From: Planctomycetales bacterium
Lineage (GTDB): Bacteria > Planctomycetota > Planctomycetia > Isosphaerales > Isosphaeraceae
Reading direction: 5' to 3'
Length of the DNA: 64,000 nt
Assembly (NCBI GenBank): GCA_027451885.1
Contig: DAIDHX010000165.1
Location: forward strand, 25,432-89,431
The notes under the pieces are model-generated. The model was not told the origin of the DNA. It ran no database searches and was given only the letters and a program-made list of their open reading frames with translations. The position numbers and the translations under genes were made by a program. Below are positions 42,846-51,420 of this stretch, one piece after another. Every line of letters begins with the position of its first letter. Within the stretch, counting starts at the first letter, position 1.

Positions 42846-44999
42846 TCAAAGATCGCCCGGGTTGGCGTCGAAGATCGTGCGAATCGTGGTGCGCTCGCGC
42901 AGCCTGGTAAGGAACGCGACGGTCTCCGCTTCCTGCTTGCGCCTGGTCAGGATCGGCTTGATCTCGTCCTGGACCTCCTCGAACGTGGCGGGTCCGGCCG
43001 CACGCCTGCGCTCGACACGGATAATGTGGTAACCATCCTCGCCTTCGATCACGTCGCTCAACTTGCCCAGGGGCAGCGACTCGAGCGCCTGGTTAACAGA
43101 CTGCACGCGATAGCTGCCTGGCGCGGTGACCATCAGGCCGCCCAGCCGGCGCGAGGCCATCGGGCCTTCGCTATCTTGCCGCGCCACGTTGGCAAGATCC
43201 TCGCCCTTCTTGAGCCGGGCCAGAATCGCATCGGCACGAGCGCGGGCTTCCTGCTCGTTGCGGTAGTTCTTCCGCTCGATGATCACCTCACGCCATGTCA
43301 CCGAGGCGGGACGGTCGAACTCGCGGCTGCCAAGGTGCTCGTTGTAATAAGCGAGCAGGTCAGGCAGCTCGACCTTCACACGATCCTTGAGTTCGTGATG
43401 TAAATACGTCTGAGCCATGAACAACTGCCGAAATGAGCGCTGAAGGGCATCGAGCGAGCGGTTTTGCTCGTTCATCTTTTCGCGAAGCGCGACCTCGTTG
43501 TCGACCTTGTACTCGCGGTAGAGCAAGGGGAGCTCCTCGGCCCGCCAGACGTTGTCGGCCTCGCCATTCAAGCGGTCGATCATTTTTGCATCCTTGATCT
43601 TGCGCTTGAATTCCTGGGCGATCATCATCTGGTCGACGAGGTCTTTCAAGGTCTGGTGCGCGAGCATCTCGATTTCGCGATGCCGCATGGCTTGCTGCTC
43701 CGGCGTCAGGTTGTTTGGGGGTTGCATTTTGTCGAGCTTGCGCACGCGTTCCTGGGTGGCGACGACGAGGTCGTGAAAGGTGATCACCTCGTCTCCGACT
43801 CTGGCCACGGGGCGGCCGGCCGCGCGGTGTTTTTTGGAGCTGGAGGCGGGTTTGGCCGGCTGGGCGACGAGGTCGTCCTCGTTGAGCGAGGCGAGGACGA
43901 CCCGGCCGTCTGATTTCGGCCGGGAGGGTTTGAGCATTTTCTGTTCGGAGACGAGATCGCTGGCGGGTTCGAGAGTGAGTGTGGCCAGCTTCGCGGTTGG
44001 GTTGGGTGTGAGCGCGGCGGAGCCTCCTGGCGCGGGGGCGCTGGGCTCGAGCGCTGGGGCCGCCTCGATGGGCGCGGCTGTGCCGCTCGCGGGAGCAGCA
44101 CCTGTCGCGGGTGCGAGATCTGGCAAAGATGGCGGCACGGAAACCGCCGCGGGCGCTGATGCGGGCGCTGATGCCGAGGCAGGCGCCCTGGATTCGGTGG
44201 CTTGCGGGGCGGGATTACCCGCGTTTGATCCGCCCGGTAATGGAGGCAGCGGCGGCATCACGTCCGGATCGGAGCCCAGGAGCGGATCCCGCGTGGCGGC
44301 CGGTTTGGCAGCGGGGGCCTGTGCGGGTGTGGCGGCTGGGGCAGGCTTCTCGGCGGGGGCGCTCGAAACCGTGACCTCTTTATCAAACGTGGCCGCGCTG
44401 AAGGGCGTTGAGGTATTCAAGCCCGCGGGATTGGCCGGCAAGGCAGCGGCCCCAGCGCCCGTGGCAGGCAGCGAGGTCGCGAGCGGCAAGTCGCCAGGAT
44501 CGACCGCGGGGCCAGCCGCCGGCGATGACGATGCCGTGGCGGCCGCCGGATTCATGGCGGCTGCGTTGCGGTTATAGTTTGGCATGGGATACCCTGGCGT
44601 CGCGATCGACGTTCCCCGCGATGCGGTCGCACTCGCGGCTGAAATCGCCGGTCCCGCGGCCGCTGGAGCCGCCTCTGCCACCGCGCTCGAGGGCGAGGCC
44701 ATCACCGGCGTTGAGGGGGATGCCTGCGGTCCCGGCGCGGCTGCGACCGAAGCCGCCTCAGGCGCGGCCCCAGGCGCGGGTGCACGCCCATTCCAACGCG
44801 GGTCCGAAGGATCCTGCATCGTCGTCGCCGCCAGACGATTCCCGCCCAGGCCGCGATTGATCGTGTCGTGAACCGATGGCACCGGCGTGATCGCCACCGG
44901 ATGCGGCGGCTCTCCATCACGCTTGGCAACCGATTGCTGTGTATGGGCACAGCCGGCCAGCGACAGGCAGACCAGCCCCGCCGTAACGTGTCGTTTCAT
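42846..44999 (-). CDS. SurA-like peptidyl-prolyl isomerase lipoprotein
   Basis: A 717-residue exported lipoprotein. The signal ends in SLAGC (lipobox). Residues about 30-370 are an Ala/Pro/Ser/Gly-rich low-complexity region. The C-terminal half is the SurA layout: a helical chaperone part with GDEVITFHDLVVATQERVRKL and EIEMLAHQTLKDLVDQMMIA when read in parts, and one parvulin (PPIC) domain at about 553-670 with KKGEDLANVARQDSEGP, RRLGGLMVTAPGSY and GEDGYHIIRVERR. Such proteins help fold outer-membrane proteins in the periplasm. Start ATG 44999 follows GAAGGTG; an upstream ATG at 45017 would put that ribosome site inside the gene. Divergent from glmS. Confidence 0.85.
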   Translation of the reverse strand: MKRHVTAGLVCLSLAGCAHTQQSVAKRDGEPPHPVAITPVPSVHDTINRGLGGNRLAATTMQDPSDPRWNGRAPAPGAAPEAASVAAAPGPQASPSTPVMASPSSAVAEAAPAAAGPAISAASATASRGTSIATPGYPMPNYNRNAAAMNPAAATASSSPAAGPAVDPGDLPLATSLPATGAGAAALPANPAGLNTSTPFSAATFDKEVTVSSAPAEKPAPAATPAQAPAAKPAATRDPLLGSDPDVMPPLPPLPGGSNAGNPAPQATESRAPASASAPASAPAAVSVPPSLPDLAPATGAAPASGTAAPIEAAPALEPSAPAPGGSAALTPNPTAKLATLTLEPASDLVSEQKMLKPSRPKSDGRVVLASLNEDDLVAQPAKPASSSKKHRAAGRPVARVGDEVITFHDLVVATQERVRKLDKMQPPNNLTPEQQAMRHREIEMLAHQTLKDLVDQMMIAQEFKRKIKDAKMIDRLNGEADNVWRAEELPLLYREYKVDNEVALREKMNEQNRSLDALQRSFRQLFMAQTYLHHELKDRVKVELPDLLAYYNEHLGSREFDRPASVTWREVIIERKNYRNEQEARARADAILARLKKGEDLANVARQDSEGPMASRRLGGLMVTAPGSYRVQSVNQALESLPLGKLSDVIEGEDGYHIIRVERRRAAGPATFEEVQDEIKPILTRRKQEAETVAFLTRLRERTTIRTIFDANPGDL

Positions 45000-45450
45000 G
45001 GTCACCTTCGTCTCCATCCTGGAGACTGCCGGCCGCGCCGAGTCCTACGGGTGGCTCAACATGTTTCGCGGACGTCGGCCGTCCCGGCCATCTCTCATGG
45101 GATTGGAAGTGAAATGTCCCTCCGCGCCGGCATCGACGGGATCATGGCCGCCGGCCCGGAAGAGCGTCCGCCGCGAATCCTACCGCATTCCCCGATCAAG
45201 ACAAGCCGGCTTCCCTGGCACACGCCGGAGAACAAACCCGACCACCATCCCCAGCCAGTCGCAAGCCTACGCCCACGAGCAACATCGAACAATTCGAAAA
45301 GAACCCATGGCGGCCCTCGAAAGCCATCCGTCCGACTCCCCATGCGTGTGATCATGCCTCGTGTTTTGCGGGGGGCAACTCGACAGCCGAGCGGGTGATG
45401 GATTAGGTTCGAGACGCGAGCGCCCCCTCACAGGCTCGAGGAGCATGTCG
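45000..45450. other. Divergent intergenic region before glmS
   Basis: About 450 bp between the SurA-like gene (minus) and glmS (plus), presumably with both promoters. I looked for the glmS ribozyme core and did not find it. Only short GC-rich inverted repeats occur, such as GGCCG-TCC-CGGCC near 45085. Confidence 0.45.
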
Positions 45451-47289
45451 ATGTGCGGGATCATTGGTTACACGGGAGAGCGTGACGCCAGCCCGATCTT
45501 GATCGCCGGGTTGAGGCGGCTTGAGTATCGCGGCTACGACAGCGCGGGGGCCGCGACCTGCCGCCAGGGCATGATCGACATCCGCAAGCGGGCAGGCCGG
45601 GTCCATGTGCTCGAAGAACTGATCGACCGCGAGCCGCTGCCGGGTGTCCATGGGATTAGCCACACGCGCTGGGCGACTCACGGGCCGGCAACCGACGCCA
45701 ATGCTCATCCCCATCTGGGCGGCCGTTCCCAGGCTGAGGTCGCCATTGTACACAACGGCGTGATCGAGAATCACACCGCCCTGCGCGGGGAGCTCGAGCG
45801 CGCGGGCTTCCGCTTCATGAGCGAGACCGATAGCGAGGTCATCGCGCACCTGATCGCCCAGGCGCTCGAGGAAGAGCATGACCTGTTCGAGGCGGTCAAG
45901 CGCATCTTGCCGAGGCTCGAGGGTACGTACGGCCTGGTGGCGATTAGCCCGGCCCATCCTGGAGTTCTGATTGGTGCTCGAATGGGCAGTCCGCTTCTGG
46001 TCGGCATGGGCGAAGGCGAGCAGATCCTGGCGAGCGACGCCTCGGCCGTCGCGCCCCATACGCGGCAGGTGGTCTACCTGCAGGACGGCGAGGTTGCGCG
46101 GCTGACACCCAGCGGATTCGACCTGGTCCACCGCGATCGAGGCGTGGTCGCGCCCCGGGTCGACCGGATCGACTGGCGCCCGGACGCCGCCGAGCTCGGG
46201 CGCCACGCCCACTACATGATCAAGGAAATCCGCGAGCAGCCGGCCACGCTCGTGGACGCTTGCCGCGGGCGCATCAACCGCCGTGATGCCACGGCCTGCT
46301 TCGGCGGGCTCAATCTGACGCCACGCGCACTGAGGCGGGTCCGCAGGGTCGTCCTCATCGGCTGCGGCACAAGCTGGCACGCTGCTCTCGTGGGCGAGTA
46401 TCTCATCGAACGCATCGCCCACCTGCCGGTCGAAGTCGAGTTCGCTAGCGAGTTCCGCTACCGCAATGCCCCGCTTGACGATCGCACCCTCGTCTTCGTG
46501 CTTAGCCAGTCGGGCGAAACGGCCGACGCCTTGGGCGCGCTCCGCGAGGCGAACCGGCTCGGACATCCCACGCTCGCGATCGTGAACACCGTGGGCAGCA
46601 CCATCGCTCGCGAAGCCATGGGGGGCGTCTACCTCCACGCCGGCATCGAAGTGGGCGTCGCCAGCACCAAGGCGTTCACCGCCCAGATCGCGGTACTCAC
46701 CCTGCTCGCGCTCCATCTCGGACGCCTCCGCGGACTCTCGTTCCAGGAGGGCCTGGCAATCGTCGAGGCCCTCGAGGAAGCACCCGGGCTCATGCAGGAC
46801 ACGCTCAATCTCGAACCCCTCGCCAACCAAGCAGCCGAACCGATCGCGCAAGCACGATCGGTGCTTTTCCTCGGTCGCGACCTGCTCTACCCCGTCGCGC
46901 TCGAAGGCGCGCTCAAGCTCACCGAGGTCACCTATATCCCTGCCCATGGCTACGCCGCCGCCGAAATGAAACACGGCCCCATCGCGCTTGTCGATGAAAC
47001 CACGCCCTGTGTCTTTCTGGCCCCACGCTGTTCGCTCTACGCCAAGACCGTCTCCACGATCGAGGAAGTGCGCGCCCGCGGCGGCATCGTCGTCGCCATC
47101 GGCACTGAGGGGGACCGTGTGCTCCCGGGCCTTGCCAGCATCTTTTTGCCCATCCCCGACGCTCCCGAGGTCATTCAGCCGTTCCTCTGCGTCGTCCCGC
47201 TCCAGATGCTCGCCTACCACGTTGGACTCCGGCTCGGACGCGACATCGACAAGCCCCGCAACCTGGCCAAAAGCGTTACGGTGGAATAA
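45451..47289 (+). CDS. glmS: Glucosamine-6-phosphate synthase (isomerising)
   Basis: A 612-residue cytoplasmic enzyme making glucosamine-6-phosphate from fructose-6-phosphate and glutamine, the entry to UDP-GlcNAc. The start is set at ATG 45451, giving MCGIIGYTG, so that Cys2 becomes the N-terminal nucleophile of the glutaminase domain; GAGGAG lies seven bases upstream. The glutaminase domain (1-220) has HTRWATHG and the HNGVIENH loop. Two SIS domains follow (about 285-415 and 455-590), with CGTSWHAA, SQSGETADALGALREAN, STKAFTAQ and GRDLLYPVALEGALKLTE. The end KPRNLAKSVTVE is the conserved C-terminus. It is relevant for a planctomycete envelope rich in amino sugars. Confidence 0.97.
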   Translation: MCGIIGYTGERDASPILIAGLRRLEYRGYDSAGAATCRQGMIDIRKRAGRVHVLEELIDREPLPGVHGISHTRWATHGPATDANAHPHLGGRSQAEVAIVHNGVIENHTALRGELERAGFRFMSETDSEVIAHLIAQALEEEHDLFEAVKRILPRLEGTYGLVAISPAHPGVLIGARMGSPLLVGMGEGEQILASDASAVAPHTRQVVYLQDGEVARLTPSGFDLVHRDRGVVAPRVDRIDWRPDAAELGRHAHYMIKEIREQPATLVDACRGRINRRDATACFGGLNLTPRALRRVRRVVLIGCGTSWHAALVGEYLIERIAHLPVEVEFASEFRYRNAPLDDRTLVFVLSQSGETADALGALREANRLGHPTLAIVNTVGSTIAREAMGGVYLHAGIEVGVASTKAFTAQIAVLTLLALHLGRLRGLSFQEGLAIVEALEEAPGLMQDTLNLEPLANQAAEPIAQARSVLFLGRDLLYPVALEGALKLTEVTYIPAHGYAAAEMKHGPIALVDETTPCVFLAPRCSLYAKTVSTIEEVRARGGIVVAIGTEGDRVLPGLASIFLPIPDAPEVIQPFLCVVPLQMLAYHVGLRLGRDIDKPRNLAKSVTVE

Positions 47290-47435
47290 GGCCAGATCGG
47301 CGATTTCCAGAACGATCTGGTACGCCCTGGTACGAGCCCCTCTGAGCCGGTATACTATTCTCACGTACACTGATTCTGTGTGGGAATCGAGGTCATCCGG
47401 AGCGCGGGGCGCATCCGCATCGGGAGGTCGGGGGC

Positions 47436-48974
47436 ATGCTCGACTGTTTCGCGATCTTTGAGGGGGGAGGCGCGAAGGGGCTTGCGCACATCGGTGCGCT
47501 GAAGGCGGCGGAGGAGCGAGGCGCGCTGTTTCTGGGCGTGGCCGGTACGTCCGCGGGGTCGATTGTGGCTGCGCTCGCCGCGGCCGGCTGGAGCGCGGAT
47601 GAGCTCTACGATCCTCATGCCGCGGCTGGTGAGAAGGGTGTGCTGGAAAAGGACTTTCTCGACTTTTTCGACCGTGATCTCTGGGACCAGTTGGTTGCGT
47701 TCAAGGCCGATGCGGAGGCGACGTTCGCGGGTCGAAGCGCGGCATGGGCGTGGCTGCGGGCGCCTGGGTTTTATCGGCGGCAGCGGGCGATTCTGGGCCA
47801 GCTCGCGGCAAGTCGCGGCTTCTTCCACACCGATGCGTTTCGAGCCTGGATCGAGGAGCGGCTGCGCGAGAAGGTCGACGGCAGCGGACCACATGGCGAC
47901 GTCCTTTTCAAGGATATTTCCACTCCCCTCAAGATCATCGCAACCGACCTCACGCGGCAGCGGATCCGGCTCTTCGGCAACAGTCCGAGCGAAACCCCGA
48001 ACGAGAGCGTGGCGGAAGCGGTGGCCGCCTCGATCTGCATTCCCTTCTTCTTTGTGCCGCATCGATTCCGTGCCAGCCACGGACTTTCGCTCCTGGTCGA
48101 CGGCGGGCTGCTCTCGAACTTCCCCGCCTGGGTCTTCGACGAGGAACGGCACCGCGCCGGCGTCCTGATGCAAACCGGCGTGCTGGCGCCGACGCTCGGC
48201 TTCACGCTCGTCGAGCGCGGGACTGCGGCCGAATCGGGCGAAGCGATCTCGCCCCGCGGCTTGCTGGATTTCGCAACGCGGCTTTTCACCACCGCTCTTG
48301 CGGGCGACCCGTTGCTCGAAACGCGGCAGGTCGCCAACTTGCAGACCATCCGGCTCACGGTGCGGGTGGGAACGTTTGATTTCGACATGCCCTCCGAGCT
48401 CAAGGAGGACCTCTATTACGACGGCTACCGTGGCGCGATTGAGTTCTTCAAGAGCTACGTTGGCCCCGTGGATCCCGCGCTCATGGAGCCTGCGCTCAAG
48501 GTCGTGCGCGGCCACATTGGAGAATGCCTGGGCCGGGATGTTCACCTCAGGATCAACGTCGCGCTGCCGATCGGCGACGACCGCCTGCGCATTCTGTACA
48601 CCTATAATATGGACGAGGACGCCGACGACCGCCTAGAATTCAATGAAGGCGTGGGTGCGACGGGGCTTTGCTGGCATGAACGCAGCGTGGTCGTTTGCGA
48701 CCTGCAAGAAGCCAAGCAAACCTTTGCAACCCGGTATCATATGAGCAAATACCAGCAAGCTCTGGTGCGGCCGCAGCTTCGGTCATTGCTTTCGGTACCG
48801 ATCTTTGCCGAGCGCCAGTTGGAAATCGATCTCGATCACAGCGACCGGGATCTGATCGGCGTGCTGAACTTTGACAGCGACGACGACCTGCTCGCGGAAT
48901 TCGCCCAGGGGAAGATCCGAGCGGCGGCCGAGGATTGCGCCCATGTCGTCGGCATGGTGCTCACCAGGCAGTAG
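47436..48974 (+). CDS. Patatin-like phospholipase with C-terminal GAF-like domain
   Basis: A 512-residue protein. The N-terminal patatin domain (1 to about 330) has the oxyanion loop GGGAKG (10-15), the nucleophile elbow GTSAGS (Ser39) and the catalytic Asp222 in DGGLLSNFP, so a working Ser-Asp lipase dyad is present. From about 360 the protein changes character: LRINVALPIGDDRLRILYTY, then GVGATGLCWHERSVVVCDL and LRSLLSVPIF with DLIGVLNFDSDDDL. This strand/helix order and the SVPI...GVLN pattern are those of GAF domains, which bind small ligands such as cyclic nucleotides. The fused form suggests a phospholipase gated by a ligand. No nucleotide cyclase gene is adjacent. It lies between glmS and a small orphan gene. 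A TATACT at 47351-47356 could be its -10 box. Confidence 0.82.
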   Translation: MLDCFAIFEGGGAKGLAHIGALKAAEERGALFLGVAGTSAGSIVAALAAAGWSADELYDPHAAAGEKGVLEKDFLDFFDRDLWDQLVAFKADAEATFAGRSAAWAWLRAPGFYRRQRAILGQLAASRGFFHTDAFRAWIEERLREKVDGSGPHGDVLFKDISTPLKIIATDLTRQRIRLFGNSPSETPNESVAEAVAASICIPFFFVPHRFRASHGLSLLVDGGLLSNFPAWVFDEERHRAGVLMQTGVLAPTLGFTLVERGTAAESGEAISPRGLLDFATRLFTTALAGDPLLETRQVANLQTIRLTVRVGTFDFDMPSELKEDLYYDGYRGAIEFFKSYVGPVDPALMEPALKVVRGHIGECLGRDVHLRINVALPIGDDRLRILYTYNMDEDADDRLEFNEGVGATGLCWHERSVVVCDLQEAKQTFATRYHMSKYQQALVRPQLRSLLSVPIFAERQLEIDLDHSDRDLIGVLNFDSDDDLLAEFAQGKIRAAAEDCAHVVGMVLTRQ

Positions 48975-48992
48975 CGTGAGGAGCGCGGGTCG

Positions 48993-49199
48993 ATGGAAAT
49001 CACGCAACGAACCAACCAGGAAACCCGCGCTCTCATGGAGCAGGCGGGGCTGCGGCTCCATCGCGAGGATGAGCCCGGAATTTACGTGCCGTGCCCGGAC
49101 ATCACGGTCGCGAGCGATCCGCTCGATCGAGCCGCCATTCGCGCGGAGCTCTTACGGCAGATCGAGCTGCTTTCGCCCGGGCATGCCGAGCGCGACTGA
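48993..49199 (+). CDS. Small hypothetical protein, 68 residues
   Basis: A short soluble protein of unrecognised family, starting 18 bp after the patatin gene with GAGGAG about ten bases before the ATG. The sequence (EITQRTNQETRALMEQAGLR, then GIYVPCPDITVASDP and ending LLRQIELLSPGHAERD) is helix, short strand, helix. Close spacing to the patatin gene suggests co-expression. Its stop is 47 bp before cdd. Nothing in it indicates a catalytic role. Confidence 0.55.
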   Translation: MEITQRTNQETRALMEQAGLRLHREDEPGIYVPCPDITVASDPLDRAAIRAELLRQIELLSPGHAERD

Positions 49200-49246
49200 C
49201 GAGACCCGTGCGAACGCAGGGAGAGGCGGCGGGGCAAGAGGGTGCG

Positions 49247-49642
49247 ATGAAACTCGACGACGACGCTCTGCTACAACACGCGCGCGAAGCCAGCCTCAAG
49301 GCGTATAGTGCGTATTCCGAGTTCCCGGTCGGAGCCGCGCTCGTCACTGAGGACGGGCGCATCTTCACCGGCTGCAATATCGAAAACGCCAGTTATGGTC
49401 TTACGATCTGTGCCGAGCGCGTGGCGATCTTTTCCGCGGTGGCCGCGGGGGCTCGCAGGATTCGCCGCATGGCGGTCTCTTGCCCGCGGGGGGATCGCAC
49501 CCAGCCGAACACGCTCGTACCCTGCGGCGCATGCCGCCAGGTGATTGCCGAATTCGCCGCCGAAGATCTGGTTGTGCTTGTTGACGGCGTCGGCCCGATC
49601 TCATTCGGCATGCTGCTGCCAACTCCATTTCGGCTGCGGTAA
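49247..49642 (+). CDS. cdd: Cytidine deaminase
   Basis: A 131-residue zinc hydrolase that deaminates cytidine and deoxycytidine in pyrimidine salvage. The motifs are GCNIENASYG (42-51), the zinc/proton-shuttle motif CAE (55-57, Cys in the first ligand position as in tetrameric enzymes) and PCGACRQV (92-99, two Cys ligands). The length fits the homotetrameric short form. ATG 49247 follows GAGGG at six bases; the frame is open upstream but overlaps the preceding gene there. It is convergent with the Spy-like gene. It probably belongs to the same transcript as the patatin and the small orphan. Confidence 0.93.
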   Translation: MKLDDDALLQHAREASLKAYSAYSEFPVGAALVTEDGRIFTGCNIENASYGLTICAERVAIFSAVAAGARRIRRMAVSCPRGDRTQPNTLVPCGACRQVIAEFAAEDLVVLVDGVGPISFGMLLPTPFRLR

Positions 49643-49719
49643 GAGCCGGCGCAAGAAATCAAACGGCCGATGGGGCTACCACCGGCCGCCTGGGCGATGA
49701 GCCTCGTGACGTCTGCCTA

Positions 49720-50370
49720 TCAGTTCGCCGGCCGCTCCCACTTGATCTCGAAGGGTGAGCCGACCAGGCTCTTCCAGGTCTTTTGCTGTTCGTCGTTGAG
49801 CTTGGCCTCGGCCTTGGCCAACGTCTGCTTGCGCAGCTCGGTCATCTTTTTCATCCGCGCTTCCTGATCATCCTGGTTGTCCTGGAAGATCTCACGCATC
49901 TCGGCCCGGGAGTCTTCTAGGATCGACTGGATATCGCTCTTCTGGGCATCGGTGAGGCCGAGCTTCGCCTGAACTTCCGGAGAGGCGAGAGCCTGGGCGC
50001 CCTGTATCTGGAGCTGGATCTGCTTGAGCCGCGTGACCTGCTCGGCCTTCAGGAACTCGCCAGCCGACTTCATCGCGTGGGTGTTCAGCTCGCGATTGAG
50101 CTCCATCATCTTCTCTCGGCGCTCTTGCTGGTCAAGCCCCTCGAGCTTGGAACGGTTCTCGGCCATTTTTTCCTGGAGGCTGGCGGCGAGGTCCTTGGCC
50201 TTGGTGATCTGAGCCTCGTCCATCTTGAGCTCTTGCTGGACGCTGGCATTGCCCAGAAGCATTCCGACTCCGCCGAAGCCGAATCCCCGGCCGCGACCCT
50301 GGGCAAACGTGGGCGAGGAGAATGCCACAACCGCGCTGGCCACGACCACATATGCTGCAATGCGTCTCAT
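49720..50370 (-). CDS. Exported helical protein, Spy/CpxP-like
   Basis: A 216-residue protein with a Sec signal (YVVVASAVVAFSSPTFAQ) followed by GRGRGFGFGG and then almost pure charged helix. The segments VQQELKMDEAQITKAKDLAA and AKLGLTDAQKSDIQSILEDS have the L-x-L-T-x-x-Q/D-pattern of Spy/CpxP-type periplasmic proteins, here as two units, with long coiled-coil stretches between. Spy-type proteins act as ATP-independent chaperones; that role is an inference for this one. ATG 50370 is preceded by GGAGG at six bases; earlier in-frame codons lack one. Its 3' end is convergent with cdd. Confidence 0.68.
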   Translation of the reverse strand: MRRIAAYVVVASAVVAFSSPTFAQGRGRGFGFGGVGMLLGNASVQQELKMDEAQITKAKDLAASLQEKMAENRSKLEGLDQQERREKMMELNRELNTHAMKSAGEFLKAEQVTRLKQIQLQIQGAQALASPEVQAKLGLTDAQKSDIQSILEDSRAEMREIFQDNQDDQEARMKKMTELRKQTLAKAEAKLNDEQQKTWKSLVGSPFEIKWERPAN

Positions 50371-50544
50371 GAAGTCCTCCACGGGTGAAACCCCGAGCGG
50401 GGTTCGATTGGATGCACGACTCTTGCGCAGAAACACGAGCCAGGACCGCGAACGCGATCCCACAGAAAGGACTCAGCGTCAAACGCCGAGGATTGCGACC
50501 AAGATTCCACAATCCTCACGCGTTTCCCAGTCACCCCCCCAAAG

Positions 50545-50579
50545 CCGCCTGCTCAACATTGGTTGAGCAAGCGTGGCGG
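50545..50579 (-). terminator. Terminator-like hairpin after the FHA gene at 50603
   Basis: TGCTCAAC (50550-50557) pairs with GTTGAGCA (50562-50569) around a four-base loop, and CCGCC (50545-50549) with GGCGG (50575-50579) across an internal bulge. On the minus strand it lies about 25 bp after the FHA stop codon. The T-run after it is short (TTT then G's), so efficiency is uncertain. Confidence 0.4.
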
Positions 50580-50602
50580 TGCGCAGGTTCCGACCCGCTG
50601 CC

Positions 50603-51181
50603 TTACTTCACTTCGTCCTTGATGATGTCGAAGAAGTCCTCATCGTTACCTTGCTTTTTGGGCTTCGCGGATTGCTTGAAGTGCTTGGGGACGGCGTCGT
50701 CGAATTCGGCTTCGTCCGCGGAGAGGCGTTCGATCACCGTCGGCGCGCGCTTGGGCCGCTTGGCGCGCGTCTCGTCCGTATCCAGTCCGGCCAGATCCAT
50801 CAGCGAATGCCTTTCTCGCTCTTGCACGACCTCCTCGTCCAGTTCCTTGTGCGCGCTCAGGAAGGCTTCAGGACCGGCGGGCTCATAATCCAGGGTGAAG
50901 AGATGGCCTGCGATGCCAAGCTCCTCGTCGGGCATGACACTCTGCTCGCTCGCGATCATCGAGCCGTTGAGCGTCGTGCCATTGGTGCTGCCAAGGTCAC
51001 GAACCATCCACAGACCGTTGATAAACCGCAGGTTGCAGTGCTTTCCTGAAACATTCTCAAAGTCGAGGCGAATATCGCAGCCGGGTCGTCGGCCGATGAC
51101 GATCTCGGTTTTGTTGAGTGGGATCGGGTCGCCGCCGCCGACCGGGTTCATGTAGCCTAGATTGCGTCCTACAGGGGGCAT
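50603..51181 (-). CDS. FHA-domain protein with acidic tail
   Basis: A 192-residue cytoplasmic protein. The FHA domain occupies about residues 15-105, with GRRPGCDIRLD, the S-x-K-H equivalent VSGKHC, LGSTNGT and LNG. The C-terminal 80 residues are charged and helical, with LDEEVVQERERHSLMDLAG and a tail ending DEDFFDIIKDEVK. It differs from the two FHA genes at the left end in linker and tail, and is probably an older paralogue. As with those, no effector domain is attached. ATG 51181 is preceded by GAGGCACGCATC. It is divergent from the TIM-barrel gene. Confidence 0.82.
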   Translation of the reverse strand: MPPVGRNLGYMNPVGGGDPIPLNKTEIVIGRRPGCDIRLDFENVSGKHCNLRFINGLWMVRDLGSTNGTTLNGSMIASEQSVMPDEELGIAGHLFTLDYEPAGPEAFLSAHKELDEEVVQERERHSLMDLAGLDTDETRAKRPKRAPTVIERLSADEAEFDDAVPKHFKQSAKPKKQGNDEDFFDIIKDEVK

Positions 51182-51420
51182 GATGCGTGCCTCGGAAGAG
51201 ATGACGAATGCTCGAGGTCAAAACACCTTTACTTACTCTACCGTGTGTGCTTGCGCTCGCTCAAGCGGGCTGTATGCGAGCATCAAGGCGGGAGGGGTCT
51301 GGCGAACGTCCGCGGCGTGAGATACCCTCGGTTTCACGAGTCGTGCTCGACAAGTCCAGGCCCCGTGGCGATCGCTCGCGATCGCGGGGCCGTCTCCTCC
51401 AAATCCGAGGGAGCCTGGCC

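Noticed and set aside
45000..45450. Possible glmS ribozyme/riboswitch upstream of glmS
   Set aside because: I looked for the pseudoknotted core next to the start and found only short GC-rich inverted repeats. The GAGGAG ribosome site is unobstructed.
47292..47320. CCAGATCG/CGATCTGG inverted repeat after glmS as a terminator
   Set aside because: The stem is only eight base pairs with a 13-base loop and no T-run follows.
45403..47370. 655-codon minus-strand open frame
   Set aside because: A shadow of glmS on the opposite strand. High GC content keeps the antisense frame open; glmS carries all family motifs.
49660..49735. CGGCCG inverted repeats between cdd and the Spy-like gene
   Set aside because: Six-base GC palindromes are frequent by chance at this GC content and no T-run follows on either strand.
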